Positions 53,106 through 63,222 of a DNA stretch of 64,000 nt are shown piece after piece (positions within the stretch are counted from its first letter, which is position 1; every line of letters starts with the position of its first letter). Below the pieces are notes generated by a model. The model searched no databases. It was not told the origin of the DNA and saw only the letters and a program-made list of their open reading frames with translations. The position numbers were made by a program, and so were the translations under genes. The DNA lies in assembly GCF_900155685.1 (NCBI RefSeq), contig NZ_LT732548.1, positions 3,895,537-3,959,536 on the forward strand. The letters run 5' to 3'. Source of the stretch: Paenibacillus bouchesdurhonensis (GTDB taxonomy: Bacteria > Bacillota > Bacilli > Paenibacillales > Paenibacillaceae).

Positions 53106-53143
53106 GAAGCCGACGATTCGTTTCCACGATTCCGTCGGCTTGT
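53106..53143. terminator. Terminator between convergent degV and hybrid kinase genes
   Basis: AAGCCGACG/CGTCGGCTT, 9-bp stem with a ~19-nt loop, followed on the plus strand by GTTCGTTTC. Confidence 0.65.
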
Positions 53144-53162
53144 TCGTTTCTATCGTCAAATT

Positions 53163-56100
53163 TTAGGCATTTTCCTTACCGAGCCTCCGACCCCACTCTT
53201 TCAACAGCACGGCAACCTCATTCCCGCAAAGCGGCTTGCTTAGCAGCTCTGCCATCCCGCTGGCCAAACAGCGCTCCCGCTGCTGCTCGATGACTTCATC
53301 GCTGCTCATGCCAATGATAACCGGCATTCGGTTCACCGGCGCCCACTGTCTGATTAAACGCGAGGCCTTGATTCCGTCCATCACCGGCATTTCAATATCC
53401 ATGAATATCAGATCATACACTTGCTCAGATACAGCCTCTACCGCTTCGACACCATTATGTGCTACATCCGGAGCATAACCAAGCTTCTCAAGCATCTGGA
53501 CAAAAATTTGACAGTTTACCGGATGATCCTCGGCTACCAGCAGCGATAGCCGTTCCTCCCGCCTGGCGGAACCGCTTTGCTCTGCCGCCTCTGCTTCTTG
53601 CGCCGAGTCGGCCGTTTGGATTGCTGCTGCAGCGATTTCCTCCCCCGCCGTGCGTTCTCCAAACTCATATTCGTCTTCCCTCTCGCCGCTAATCAGGGTA
53701 AAGCGAAACGTCGAGCCCTGCCCTGCCTTGCTCTCAACCGAAATCGTTCCGCCCATCAACTCGACCATTTTCTTGCAAATCGCCAGACCAAGTCCAGTGC
53801 CGCCGTATTTGCGGTTAACGACGGGATGAACCTGGGAGAAGGATTGGAACAATTTATATTGCTGATCCTCCGGAATGCCAATTCCCGTATCGGTTACGCT
53901 GACCTCCAGCAGAACGGATGAGGGGGCTTGCACTTCTTTTCTAGCAATGATCACGGTAATTTCACCCTGCTCCGTAAACTTCAGAGCATTACCGATTAAA
54001 TTGACGAGAATTTGCCGCAATCGCACAGGATCACTGACAATAAGCTCCGGCACGTCTGGGCCAATATGATAAGTTAGCACGATATTCTTCTTGTCTGCGC
54101 TAGGCAAAAACAGCTCTACGGCGCTTTGCACACAGGCATGGAGATCAAATAACTCGTATTCGAGCGCCATCTTTCCTGCCTCTATTTTGCTGAAATCCAG
54201 CACATCGTCCAAAATCGCTAATAGCGCCTGACTGCTGCTGGATACAATATCCGCATAATACCGCTGCTCCTCACTCAGCTCCGTCTCCAACAGCAAATCG
54301 GTCATGCCGATGATCCCATTCATCGGAGTCCGAATCTCATGGCTCATCGTAGCGAGAAACTCTGATTTTGCGAGCGCCGTTCGTTCCGCCGACTCTTTGG
54401 CACGCAAAATCTCCCGTTCCCCTGTTATATCGTGAAATACGACGACCGCGCCAACGATTTGTCCTCTCTCAACCATCGGATTCACCGTGTACTGCACAAG
54501 AAAGCTGGAGCCATCCCTTCTCCAAAACACATCCTCGTTCACCGCTCGCGACACTCCGTCTTTCATCGTCTGGATAATCGGGCACAGCTCCGCCGGATAA
54601 TCCGTTCCCTCGCTAGTCGTATGGTGGATCAAGAAATGATTGGACTTTCCGATAAAATCCTGCTGGTCATAGCCAAGCATGTTCGCAGCGGCTTTGTTAA
54701 TAAAAACCGTTCTTCCATTCTCATCTAAACCGTATATCCCTTCGGATACCGATCCCAGTATTAGCGAATGCAGGTAGCTGAGCTTCTCGATCTGCTCCAC
54801 ATAACGCTTTCTTTCCGTAATGTCGCTAGCTAAGCCATATACGCCGACAACCCGCTTATCCACCATAATCGGCACATTGGTTACGGCAATTTCTATTTTT
54901 GTTCCATCGTTATGGATGACTACTGTTTCATAGGTTTGCGGCTTTCCCTCCTTCGCCAGTTCAAAATGATGAATCGTCTTGACCAGATCTGCCGGATCGA
55001 TAAGGTCGTGGAAGCTCATCGCTGTAAGCTCATCACGACCAAAACCCGTTAGCTGCTCAAAGTTGGAATTAAGCGTCAAATACCGGCCTAGCAAATCCAT
55101 AGAGTACACGCTGGCAGGACTGTATTCAAACAAGGATTTGTAGCGCTGCTGGCTTTCCTGCAACCTTCGCTCGCTTTCTTTGCGCTCCGTCACATCCCGA
55201 GAAATGACGATCATCTCATCGATTTCCCCAGTCAATTGATCGTACCGGTACCTCCCTGTGCTTTCAAACCAAATATACTGCTCGTCCTTACATCGAATCC
55301 GATAGGTTACTGTATACACCTTGCGGGATTTCATCTGCGACTCTAAATATTCCTTAACCACCGGCACATCCTCAGGATGGAAAAATTCATAAACACTGCG
55401 GCCGACCATTTCCTCGGGCTCATAGCCGAGCAAGGTTACCGAGGACTGCGAAGCGAATAAGAACAAGGCCTCCTCATCGGCAGTATGCCGCGAAATCAAA
55501 TCCATCGAATATTCGGAAATGAGCCGAAACTGGCGTTCGCTCTCCCGCAATGCAGCCTCAATCTTTTGACGATCCGTAATATCCTGCACCACCCCGATAA
55601 TCCTTGCAGGAACTCCACTCGAATTGTATTCTATCGTTGCCTGAGAGCGAATCACCTGAAGCTCTTCCGATTCAAGCACGATGCGATAAACGATTTCAAA
55701 TCGAATGCCTTGCAGAATATCCCTCATCGCTTTTTCAAAAATCGGAATATCCACGGGATGAATCCTCTTCCGAAGCGCTTCGCTCATTTCTGGCATAGTA
55801 TGGAACTTCTGCCGGAAGATCCGGTCAAACTCAATCGAAGTTGAGAATCGGCCAGTCAGCATATCCAGGTCCCACGAACCGATGACAGCCAGCCTTTGAG
55901 CCTGCGCCAATGTCTCTTCGCTCTTGCGCAGCTTGATTTCCGCCTCTTGCCGCGCCGTGACGTCTCTCGCTATCGCAAGCGCTTTCTTTGGATTGCCTTG
56001 TTCGTCGTATATTTTACGTAATCTTGTTTCGATCCAGACTTGCCTGCCATCCTTGTGTTGAACCAAATGAATTAACACGGTACGGTCATTATCCCAATGC

Positions 56101-56711
56101 TCATGGTCTTCGTATTCTTCCGAGACACTCTCCGGCTGAGTGGTCAGATGCTGAAGGTTCTTGCCAATCAACTCCCACGGTTCATAGCCAAGCAAATTCC
56201 GAATCGTTGGAGAGATCGACAGGCAGTTCCCCTCCAAATCGGTAGTTGCAATGACATCCTCTGCATAAGTAGATACCAGCTCATAAAGCTGCTGTGACTG
56301 CTTCAAGCTCTCTTCTACAGCCCTGACCTCTGTAATATCTTTAGATATCGAATATACCCCGATCACTTCGTCCTCATGAATAATCGGTACATAAGTGATG
56401 CAGGCATCGCGAATTTGGCCGTCCTTACGCTTAAAGGAGGCTTGGAAATGTCCGGATTCTCCCCCGAGTGCCCGGCCAAAGCATTCCTCTTTCTTCTTTC
56501 TTCCTTGCTCGCAGAACAGTCGTTCCAACGGCAGCCGTACAAATTGTTCAGGCGGATAGCCCGTAATCTTCTCGCTTGCCGGATTAGCGTCCACATAATT
56601 CCCTTCTACATCAATGACACAAATGGCATCCGGGTGATGAACATACAATGACTGATATGTTCCCCCTTCTAAGAGTAATTGCCGAAGTAGTCCATTTTTA
56701 TCGTTGATCAC
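53163..56711 (-). CDS. Six-PAS hybrid histidine kinase with C-terminal receiver
   Basis: 1182 residues from GTG 56711 (AGGAG 8 nt upstream). No membrane segment. Six PAS units can be counted, starting near 18 ('HHPDAICVIDVEGNYVDANP'), 145 ('DVIATTDLEGNCLSISPT'), 270, 395, 525 ('SVYSMDLLGRYLTLNSNFEQ') and 650 ('GIYGLDENGRTVFINKAAAN'). Then HisKA ('FLATMSHEIRTPMNGIIGM'), HATPase ('GGTGLGLAICKKMVELMGGT') and a receiver with 'LLVAEDHPVNCQIF' and Asp in 'DLIFMDIEMPVMDG'. It is a cytosolic multi-input sensor; signals and downstream partners are unknown. It could feed the sporulation phosphorelay, but nothing in the sequence shows this. Confidence 0.92.
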   Translation of the reverse strand: MINDKNGLLRQLLLEGGTYQSLYVHHPDAICVIDVEGNYVDANPASEKITGYPPEQFVRLPLERLFCEQGRKKKEECFGRALGGESGHFQASFKRKDGQIRDACITYVPIIHEDEVIGVYSISKDITEVRAVEESLKQSQQLYELVSTYAEDVIATTDLEGNCLSISPTIRNLLGYEPWELIGKNLQHLTTQPESVSEEYEDHEHWDNDRTVLIHLVQHKDGRQVWIETRLRKIYDEQGNPKKALAIARDVTARQEAEIKLRKSEETLAQAQRLAVIGSWDLDMLTGRFSTSIEFDRIFRQKFHTMPEMSEALRKRIHPVDIPIFEKAMRDILQGIRFEIVYRIVLESEELQVIRSQATIEYNSSGVPARIIGVVQDITDRQKIEAALRESERQFRLISEYSMDLISRHTADEEALFLFASQSSVTLLGYEPEEMVGRSVYEFFHPEDVPVVKEYLESQMKSRKVYTVTYRIRCKDEQYIWFESTGRYRYDQLTGEIDEMIVISRDVTERKESERRLQESQQRYKSLFEYSPASVYSMDLLGRYLTLNSNFEQLTGFGRDELTAMSFHDLIDPADLVKTIHHFELAKEGKPQTYETVVIHNDGTKIEIAVTNVPIMVDKRVVGVYGLASDITERKRYVEQIEKLSYLHSLILGSVSEGIYGLDENGRTVFINKAAANMLGYDQQDFIGKSNHFLIHHTTSEGTDYPAELCPIIQTMKDGVSRAVNEDVFWRRDGSSFLVQYTVNPMVERGQIVGAVVVFHDITGEREILRAKESAERTALAKSEFLATMSHEIRTPMNGIIGMTDLLLETELSEEQRYYADIVSSSSQALLAILDDVLDFSKIEAGKMALEYELFDLHACVQSAVELFLPSADKKNIVLTYHIGPDVPELIVSDPVRLRQILVNLIGNALKFTEQGEITVIIARKEVQAPSSVLLEVSVTDTGIGIPEDQQYKLFQSFSQVHPVVNRKYGGTGLGLAICKKMVELMGGTISVESKAGQGSTFRFTLISGEREDEYEFGERTAGEEIAAAAIQTADSAQEAEAAEQSGSARREERLSLLVAEDHPVNCQIFVQMLEKLGYAPDVAHNGVEAVEAVSEQVYDLIFMDIEMPVMDGIKASRLIRQWAPVNRMPVIIGMSSDEVIEQQRERCLASGMAELLSKPLCGNEVAVLLKEWGRRLGKENA

Positions 56712-56931
56712 AGTGAGGGCTCCTTTTCTCGCATGTTATCGATGTAACAATTTTAACCGATTGTCCTTGAAAATGGCTAGGGACCCTGCACCTATGCCGA
56801 GATCATCGTATTTCCGACTGCCGATTCACCCGAAGTAAACTCTCCCCCTCACATATCGTCCCCTCTCCTGAATATACTTTAGTTACATCCACTCTCACTA
56901 TTTCCAACCATTTAATTGGGAGGTGTCCATC

Positions 56932-58095
56932 ATGTCATCTGCACCTGGCCCGTATTCGTTCATTGTTTCAAAGGAAGACTGGTCCCTTCATCGCAAAGGC
57001 TATCAGGATCAGCAGCGCCATCAGGAGAAAGTACGGGAAGTGATCAGGCAAAATCTCCCGGATCTTGTCACCGAGGAGAGCATAATTATGTCCGACGGTA
57101 AAGGGATCGTCAAAGTCCCCCTCCGCAACTTGGAGGAATACCGGTTTATCCATAACTATCAAAAGCATAAGCACGTTGGACAGGGCAATGGAGACAGCCA
57201 AGTAGGAGATATACTCGCCGAGGACAATCCGAAGGAAGGCGGCAAAGGGAGCAAAGCAGGCAATAAGGCCGGGCAGGATGTCGTCGAGGCCGAGATCAGC
57301 ATCGAAGATTTGGAGGAGATGCTGTTCGACGAGCTGGAGCTGCCGTTCATGGAGGAGAAAGACAAGGAAGAACTCGAAACGGCCTCCGTCCGTTTTAACG
57401 ATGTCCGCAAAAAAGGGCTCATGTCCAATATTGATAAAAAACGCACTATCCTTGAAAACCTGCGCCGCAATGCCACATCCGGCTCGCCCGGAATCCATGG
57501 CATTTCCCCGGACGATTTACGCTACAAAACGTGGGAAGATGTTGTCGTGCCGAGGTCAAGCGCCGTCATCATGGCCATGATGGATACTTCAGGATCGATG
57601 GGCACATTCGAGAAATATTGCGCCCGCAGCTTCTTCTTCTGGATGACCCGTTTTCTTAGGCGGCAATACGAAAAAGTAGAAATTGTCTTTCTTGCCCATC
57701 ACACCGAGGCGAAAGAGGTTAGCGAGGAGGAATTTTTCACTAGAGGGGAAAGCGGAGGGACGATATGCTCGTCCGTATATCAAAAGGCTCTGGAAATCAT
57801 AGATTCCCGTTATCCACCCTCAAGCCACAACATCTACCCCTTCCACTTTTCCGACGGCGACAACTTAACCTCGGACAATGATCGCTGCACTAAGCTGATC
57901 GGTGAATTGCTGAATCACTGCAATATGTTCGGTTATGGGGAAGTCAACCAATACAACCGGGGAAGCACCTTGATGTCGGCCTATCGCCATATTAAGGAAG
58001 AGAAGTTTATGCATTATGTTATCAAGGAAAAAGGGGAGGTTTACAACGCGTTGAAGCGATTTTTTCATCGTCGGGAAGGGGGCGGCGCAAGTTGA
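56932..58095 (+). CDS. yhbH: Sporulation protein YhbH (DUF444, VWA-like)
   Basis: 387 residues from ATG 56932 (GGAGGTG 6 nt upstream). N-terminal 'FIVSKEDWSLHRKGYQDQQR' and a charged middle region are typical. The VWA/MIDAS motif 'MAMMDTSGSMGTFEKYCARS' lies near 205. YhbH (YeaH in E. coli) works with PrkA and SpoVR in sporulation or stress. Its stop overlaps the spoVR start (TTGA). Confidence 0.93.
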   Translation: MSSAPGPYSFIVSKEDWSLHRKGYQDQQRHQEKVREVIRQNLPDLVTEESIIMSDGKGIVKVPLRNLEEYRFIHNYQKHKHVGQGNGDSQVGDILAEDNPKEGGKGSKAGNKAGQDVVEAEISIEDLEEMLFDELELPFMEEKDKEELETASVRFNDVRKKGLMSNIDKKRTILENLRRNATSGSPGIHGISPDDLRYKTWEDVVVPRSSAVIMAMMDTSGSMGTFEKYCARSFFFWMTRFLRRQYEKVEIVFLAHHTEAKEVSEEEFFTRGESGGTICSSVYQKALEIIDSRYPPSSHNIYPFHFSDGDNLTSDNDRCTKLIGELLNHCNMFGYGEVNQYNRGSTLMSAYRHIKEEKFMHYVIKEKGEVYNALKRFFHRREGGGAS

Positions 58096-59525
58096 GCGAG
58101 GAGATGAAGCAATTGGAATATGCCATTGCTGAAATCATGGAGATTGCCGATGGGTTCGGGCTCGATTATTATCCGATGCGCTACGAAATTTGTCCGGCGG
58201 ACATCATTTACACCTTCGGCGCTTACGGCATGCCGACGCGGTTCAGCCACTGGAGCTTCGGCAAAATTTTCAATAAAATGAAGATGCAATACGACTTCGG
58301 TCTCAGCAAAATATACGAGCTTGTCATCAACTCCAATCCCTGCTATGCCTTCCTCCTGGAGGGGAACTCCTTGATCCAGAACAAATTGATCGTAGCTCAT
58401 GTGCTGGCTCATTGCGATTTCTTCAAAAATAATTTGCGTTTTTCAGCCACGAATCGGGATATGGTCGAGAGCATGTCCGCTACCGCACAGCGTATTAGCA
58501 AATATGTGCTTATCCATGGTGCCGAGACGGTGGAGTCGTTCATCGATGCCGCGCTTGCTATTCAGGAGCATGTCGATCCGCAGCTGATCCGGCCGTTTCG
58601 CTATGATAAACGCCAGCAGACGGAGGTATTGATGCGCAGGGCGAAGGAGGCCAGAGCACAGCCTGAGAGCAAAGCTCCGTATGATGATCTCTGGAGCCTA
58701 GGGAACCGCGACGATGCTGAGGGGCCGGGAAGCTGCCCGGTGAATTTCCCCCCAGAACCAGAGAAGGACGTCATGTGGTTCATCCAGGAATACTCCGAGA
58801 CGCTGGAGGATTGGCAGCGGGATATCATGAGCATGCTTAGAGAAGAGATGCTGTACTTTTGGCCGCAAATGGAAACGAAAATTATGAATGAAGGCTGGGC
58901 CTCCTATTGGCATCAACGCATTTTGCGTGAAATGGATCTGACCAGCGGGGAAACAGTGGAATACGCCAAGCTCAATGCCTCGGTCGTTCAGCCATCGCGC
59001 CACAGCTTGAATCCCTACTATTTAGGCTTGAAAATATTCGAGGATATCGAGCGGCGCTGGGATCATCCGAGCGAGGAGGAGCAGCGGCGTTTGGGACGGC
59101 AACCTGGAAAAGGGCGCGAGAAAATTTTTGAGGTACGCGAGCTGGATTCCGATATTTCATTTCTCCGCAGTTATTTGACTAAGCAGCTCGTGCACGAACT
59201 TGATCTCTACGTTTTTGAGAAGCAAGGGCCAGAATGGAAGATTACCGACAAGAGCTGGGAGAATGTGCGGGATCAATTGGTAGAATCGCGGATTAACGGA
59301 GGAGCCCCCTATATTGTCATTCAAGACGGAAACTTCAATCGTGCGGGGGAGCTTATGCTGAAGCATCAGTACGAGGGCATTGAGCTGGATTTGAAATATT
59401 TGGAAAGAACACTTCCGCATGTGTATCGCCTCTGGGGACGCACAGTTCATTTGGAAAGTGTCGTCGAGGATAAGAAAGCCATATTCAGCTTTGATGGCGA
59501 AAAGCATTATCGAAAGCTGATTTAA
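58092..59525 (+). CDS. spoVR: SpoVR family protein
   Basis: 477 residues from TTG 58092, coupled to yhbH. Typical sequence: 'FGLDYYPMRYEICPADIIYT', 'TRFSHWSFGKIFNKMK', 'VINSNPCYAFLLEGNSLIQN', 'VAHVLAHCDFFKNNLRF', 'MNEGWASYWHQRILREM'. SpoVR affects spore cortex formation in B. subtilis; the YcgB relative in E. coli acts with YeaG and YeaH. Confidence 0.95.
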   Translation: MSEEMKQLEYAIAEIMEIADGFGLDYYPMRYEICPADIIYTFGAYGMPTRFSHWSFGKIFNKMKMQYDFGLSKIYELVINSNPCYAFLLEGNSLIQNKLIVAHVLAHCDFFKNNLRFSATNRDMVESMSATAQRISKYVLIHGAETVESFIDAALAIQEHVDPQLIRPFRYDKRQQTEVLMRRAKEARAQPESKAPYDDLWSLGNRDDAEGPGSCPVNFPPEPEKDVMWFIQEYSETLEDWQRDIMSMLREEMLYFWPQMETKIMNEGWASYWHQRILREMDLTSGETVEYAKLNASVVQPSRHSLNPYYLGLKIFEDIERRWDHPSEEEQRRLGRQPGKGREKIFEVRELDSDISFLRSYLTKQLVHELDLYVFEKQGPEWKITDKSWENVRDQLVESRINGGAPYIVIQDGNFNRAGELMLKHQYEGIELDLKYLERTLPHVYRLWGRTVHLESVVEDKKAIFSFDGEKHYRKLI

Positions 59526-59530
59526 CACTG

Positions 59531-59560
59531 ACAACCCGTCTTGACTTGGAGACGGGTTGT
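59531..59560. terminator. Bidirectional terminator spoVR/HemAT-like gene
   Basis: ACAACCCGTCT/AGACGGGTTGT, 11-bp stem and 8-nt loop, then TTCATG; lies between the two convergent stops. Confidence 0.8.
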
Positions 59561-59566
59561 TTCATG

Positions 59567-60586
59567 TTAAACGGATGTCTGATTTGCGTTCTGTAGCTGG
59601 CTCAAATCCTCGGCCACCTTCTCGATCATCTGTACGAACATGGAAAGCTCCCCCGAATTCGCCGCTTGCTGCTTAGCGCTAGTCGCCATCTCTATGGATT
59701 CTTGCTGGATATGATCCAGCTTACTCTTGATCCCATCGACCAAGCCCTGAATTTGCATCAAAGTTTGCTTGGAGCTCTGGGCCAGCTTGCGGACTTCCCC
59801 TGCCACGACTTCAAAACCTCGGCCATTCTCTCCGGCATGGGCTGCTTCAATCGCGGCGTTAAGCCCCAATAGATGGGTTCGATCCGATATTTCCCGAATC
59901 GATGTGCTCATTTCATCGATTTGTCCGATCTCTTGGTGAAGCTGTTCCACCAATTCATGCGCGGTCTCTTGAGAAGCCGCCGTCGTGTGAGCCGCTGAGG
60001 CGATAATTCGTGAATTTTCGCTAAGCTCAGCAATCATTCCTGTAAGCTCTTGCGTAACCTCTGTCACCGCCTGCAGCAGGTTGTCTTTCTCCGATGCGAT
60101 GACCGTCAGCTTATGTTTCTCCTGCTTCTCATAAGCCTCCAATACGAGTTGGGAATCCAAATTAAACATTTTGGACAAGGCATGCGTCACAGCAGGCCAG
60201 CGCTCCCCTGCAAGCGGCTTCAATAACTCGATTGCCAAGTCAAGATATACCATATAACTGCCTAAGTAATAGTCGGTGGACAACCCGATATGGGAATGAA
60301 TTTGCCCAATACGAATTCGCTGTTCAATAAATGGCTCTGTCAATATTCCTTCAGCAAGGGACAGCCAATACTGACGCTGCGTCTGCTTCAACCGCTCGAT
60401 CGTGCTATGACGATTAATCAGATCAAGCAATTCGGGCTCACGCTGTAAATGCTCATAGAAACGGGTCACTATTTCTTCAACTACCTTTTCAAAAATAGGC
60501 CTATAGACCCTTAACAACTCCAGATCATTTTGCGTAATACCAATGAATGAAATTTGTTTAACTCTTGCTGGAGACAGATCAATCAT
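59567..60586 (-). CDS. HemAT-like globin-coupled chemotaxis transducer
   Basis: 339 residues. The N-terminal sensor globin (about 10-165) has the proximal heme His in 'RIGQIHSHIGLSTDYYLGSY' (His 97). A short MCP signalling domain follows with the hairpin tip 'SDRTHLLGLNAAIEAAHAGE' and 'GRGFEVVAGEVRKLAQSS'. No membrane helices. It should sense O2 and signal to CheA. The MCP part is shorter than in B. subtilis HemAT. AAGGAG precedes the ATG. Confidence 0.88.
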   Translation of the reverse strand: MIDLSPARVKQISFIGITQNDLELLRVYRPIFEKVVEEIVTRFYEHLQREPELLDLINRHSTIERLKQTQRQYWLSLAEGILTEPFIEQRIRIGQIHSHIGLSTDYYLGSYMVYLDLAIELLKPLAGERWPAVTHALSKMFNLDSQLVLEAYEKQEKHKLTVIASEKDNLLQAVTEVTQELTGMIAELSENSRIIASAAHTTAASQETAHELVEQLHQEIGQIDEMSTSIREISDRTHLLGLNAAIEAAHAGENGRGFEVVAGEVRKLAQSSKQTLMQIQGLVDGIKSKLDHIQQESIEMATSAKQQAANSGELSMFVQMIEKVAEDLSQLQNANQTSV

Positions 60587-60837
60587 GTTAATATTACTCC
60601 TTCTAGATGAATTTAATAATGATGTTTATTGTGAGTTTTTTCATAGTGACTTTTTTACTAGTATAACCCTCCCCTACCTAAAAATGAAAGACCAGGATTA
60701 AATAAATCCATAAATCAATTTATAGTGCAAAATACCTATCGCTAAAAAGAGTAGATTTTCCAATTTTAGCATGGCATTCAAGGTTTTCGTACTAGCCGAT
60801 GAAATGAAATAATCTAAGCTCATTAAATATGTAAAAA
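60587..60837. other. Intergenic region upstream of the HemAT-like gene
   Basis: AT-rich, no ORF with a ribosome site. It should hold the HemAT-like promoter; I found no convincing SigA or SigD match. Confidence 0.5.
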
Positions 60838-60875
60838 AACCGCAACACGAGGCGAGCCGCCGAGTTGCGGTTATA
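60838..60875 (-). terminator. Terminator of prkA
   Basis: Minus strand AACCGCAAC/GTTGCGGTT with a loop containing a GGCGGCTCGCC minor stem, followed by TTTTTTT. It lies about 45 nt after the prkA stop. Confidence 0.85.
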
Positions 60876-60917
60876 TGAATTCAGAAGAATGTGAGATGCA
60901 TTGCTTGCCAGTACGGG

Positions 60918-62813
60918 CTAACGGTTCAACAAACTGCCGACATACCTTAATAATTCATTTGCGCAGACAGGGCAATAACCATGCTCATCGATCAACCGTT
61001 TACTAACCTCATTGATTCGCTTAAGCTGATTTTCGTCCGGCGTTTTTGTTGATGTCGTAATTTTGACGATATCCTTCAGATCGGCGAACAATTTTTTCTC
61101 TATCGCCTCCCGCAGCCGGTCATGATGGTTATATTCGAATTTCCGCCCTTTGCGGGAGTAGGCAGAGATACGGATCAATATTTCCTCGCGAAACGCTTTT
61201 TTCGCATTTTCAGACACCCCGATCTGCTCCTCGATCGAACGCATCAGCCGCTCATCGGGATCGAGCTCCTCATCGGTCAGCGGATCTCGAATTTTGCTCC
61301 AGTTGCAGAATGCCTCGATATTATCGAGATAGTTCTCGAACAGCGTTTTTGCCGACTCCTCGAAAGAATACACGAACGCCTTCTGCACTTCCTTCTTGGC
61401 AAGCTCGTCATATTCCTTGCGGGCAATGCTGATGAAATTAAGGTAGCGCTCACGCTCCTCTTTGGTAATCGAAGCATGCTGATCCAATCCGTCCTTAATC
61501 GCCCGAAGAATATCGAGCGCCCCCATGCAGTGCAAATCCTGCTTGATCAGCGCGCTGGATATCCGGTTGATGACATACCGCGGATCAACGCCAGACATGC
61601 CTTCCTCCAAATACTCATTTTGCAGCTCCTTCAGATCGGCATCCTTATAGCCCTCGACTTCTTCCCCGTCGTAAAGGCGCATTTTTTTCACGAGATCAAC
61701 GCCCTGCTTCTTCGTTTCCTTAAGCCGGGTCAGCACGGAAAAAATAGCCGCCGCCCGGAGCGCATGGGGAGCAATATGCACATGCCTCATATCGCTCTGC
61801 CCTATTAATTTCGCGTAAATTTTCTCCTCCTGCGAAACTTTGAGGTTATATGGGATCGGCATAACGATCATCCGGGATTGCAGCGCTTCATTCTTTTTGT
61901 TGGCGATAAACGCCTTGTACTCCGATTCGTTCGTATGCGCTATGATCATTTCGTCAGCAGAAATTAGCGCAAACCGCCCGGCCTTGAAGTTCCCTTCCTG
62001 CGTCAGCGACAGCAAATTCCACAGAAACTTCTCATCGCATTTCAGCATTTCCTGAAACTCCATCAAACCGCGATTCGCTTTATTAAGCTCCCCATCAAAC
62101 CGATAAGCTCGAGGATCGGATTCGGAACCATATTCCGTAATGGTAGAAAAATCGATGCTGCCCGTCAAATCCGCGATATCCTGAGATTTCGGATCAGAGG
62201 GGCTGAAGGTACCGATACCAATCCGGTTATCTTCGGAAAGCAGCACTCTCTCCACGGTGACCCGCTCGATATCCCCGCCGTAATCCGTTTTCAGCTTCAT
62301 CTGGCATACCGGGCACAAATTCCCTTCAATCCGGACGTTCAGCGCCTGTTCCACCTCTGGACGAAGCTCGTGCGGCACGAGGTGCAGCGGGTCTTCATGC
62401 ATGGGGCAGCCAGAGATGGCATAAACCGCTCCCTTGTCCGTACGCGAGAATTTTTCCAGTCCTCTTTTTAAAAGAGTAACCAGCGTCGACTTCCCCCCGC
62501 TAACCGGCCCCATAAGCAGCAAAATCCGTTTGCGAACATCAAGTCGCCGGGCCGCCGAATGAAAATATTCCTCTACTAGTTTTTCGATCGCCTGATCAAG
62601 CCCGAAAATTTCCTGCTCAAAAAATTTGTACCGCTTCCGCCCATTCACTTCCTCTATCCCATAAGATTCAATCATCTCATATACCCGGGCATGGGCGGTC
62701 ATGGCGGGCGAAGGATCTCTGGACAACAGCTCGATATAGTCTTTAAAAGTGCCACTCCACGCTAAAGAATCGCTTTCCGCACGGTAAGCTGCAATACGCT
62801 TGAAAATATCCAT
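60918..62813 (-). CDS. prkA: PrkA serine protein kinase / AAA+ protein
   Basis: 631 residues from ATG 62813 (AGGAGGT 7 nt upstream), the same length as B. subtilis PrkA; an earlier in-frame ATG at 62894 lacks support. Walker A 'LLMGPVSGGKSTLVTLL' near 105; 'SGCPMHEDPLHLVPHELRP'; a zinc-like 'CPVCQMKLKTDYGGD' and C-terminal 'YCPVCANELLRYVG'. PrkA (YeaG in E. coli) is linked to sporulation and to YhbH and SpoVR, both encoded nearby on the other strand. Confidence 0.95.
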   Translation of the reverse strand: MDIFKRIAAYRAESDSLAWSGTFKDYIELLSRDPSPAMTAHARVYEMIESYGIEEVNGRKRYKFFEQEIFGLDQAIEKLVEEYFHSAARRLDVRKRILLLMGPVSGGKSTLVTLLKRGLEKFSRTDKGAVYAISGCPMHEDPLHLVPHELRPEVEQALNVRIEGNLCPVCQMKLKTDYGGDIERVTVERVLLSEDNRIGIGTFSPSDPKSQDIADLTGSIDFSTITEYGSESDPRAYRFDGELNKANRGLMEFQEMLKCDEKFLWNLLSLTQEGNFKAGRFALISADEMIIAHTNESEYKAFIANKKNEALQSRMIVMPIPYNLKVSQEEKIYAKLIGQSDMRHVHIAPHALRAAAIFSVLTRLKETKKQGVDLVKKMRLYDGEEVEGYKDADLKELQNEYLEEGMSGVDPRYVINRISSALIKQDLHCMGALDILRAIKDGLDQHASITKEERERYLNFISIARKEYDELAKKEVQKAFVYSFEESAKTLFENYLDNIEAFCNWSKIRDPLTDEELDPDERLMRSIEEQIGVSENAKKAFREEILIRISAYSRKGRKFEYNHHDRLREAIEKKLFADLKDIVKITTSTKTPDENQLKRINEVSKRLIDEHGYCPVCANELLRYVGSLLNR

Positions 62814-63222
62814 GTTCGGTACCTCCTGTACTTCCGCTTGGGGTAAAGCGCATCCCCGATCGGTGATCCTTGCTGAACTGAATGGAGCCTCCATGTGAAG
62901 AAAAAAAAGTCTATCGACGCGTTTACGCTGTAGACAAACCGCGTTTCAATGCTATTCCTGTGTAAAAACTTAGCTTGAACGTGAATCGTTGCATCTTATA
63001 TTTTTAGAAAAGTGTATTACATAACTATGCGACTCGAAGGAAGAAGTTGACCAATTTCAGCGCTAAAAAATATTCCCATTGGAAAAATAGGAATTGTTAA
63101 TAAAGCCCTTTATTTCCTTCCGGCGGAAATGCAGGATTATGATATAATTTTCAAAGGCAAGTCTTATTAAATGTTGGATGAATTGGATAATCAGCACCAT
63201 TTGCAGAAAGGAAGATCGGATC
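62814..63222. other. Divergent intergenic region prkA/DUF2161 gene
   Basis: About 400 nt with promoters for both sides. A TATAAT lies at 63141-63146 on the plus strand without a good -35. No ORF supported. Confidence 0.5.

Noticed and set aside
61122..61808. 228-codon plus-strand reading inside prkA
   Set aside because: Antisense to conserved PrkA sequence; codon composition is that of a shadow.
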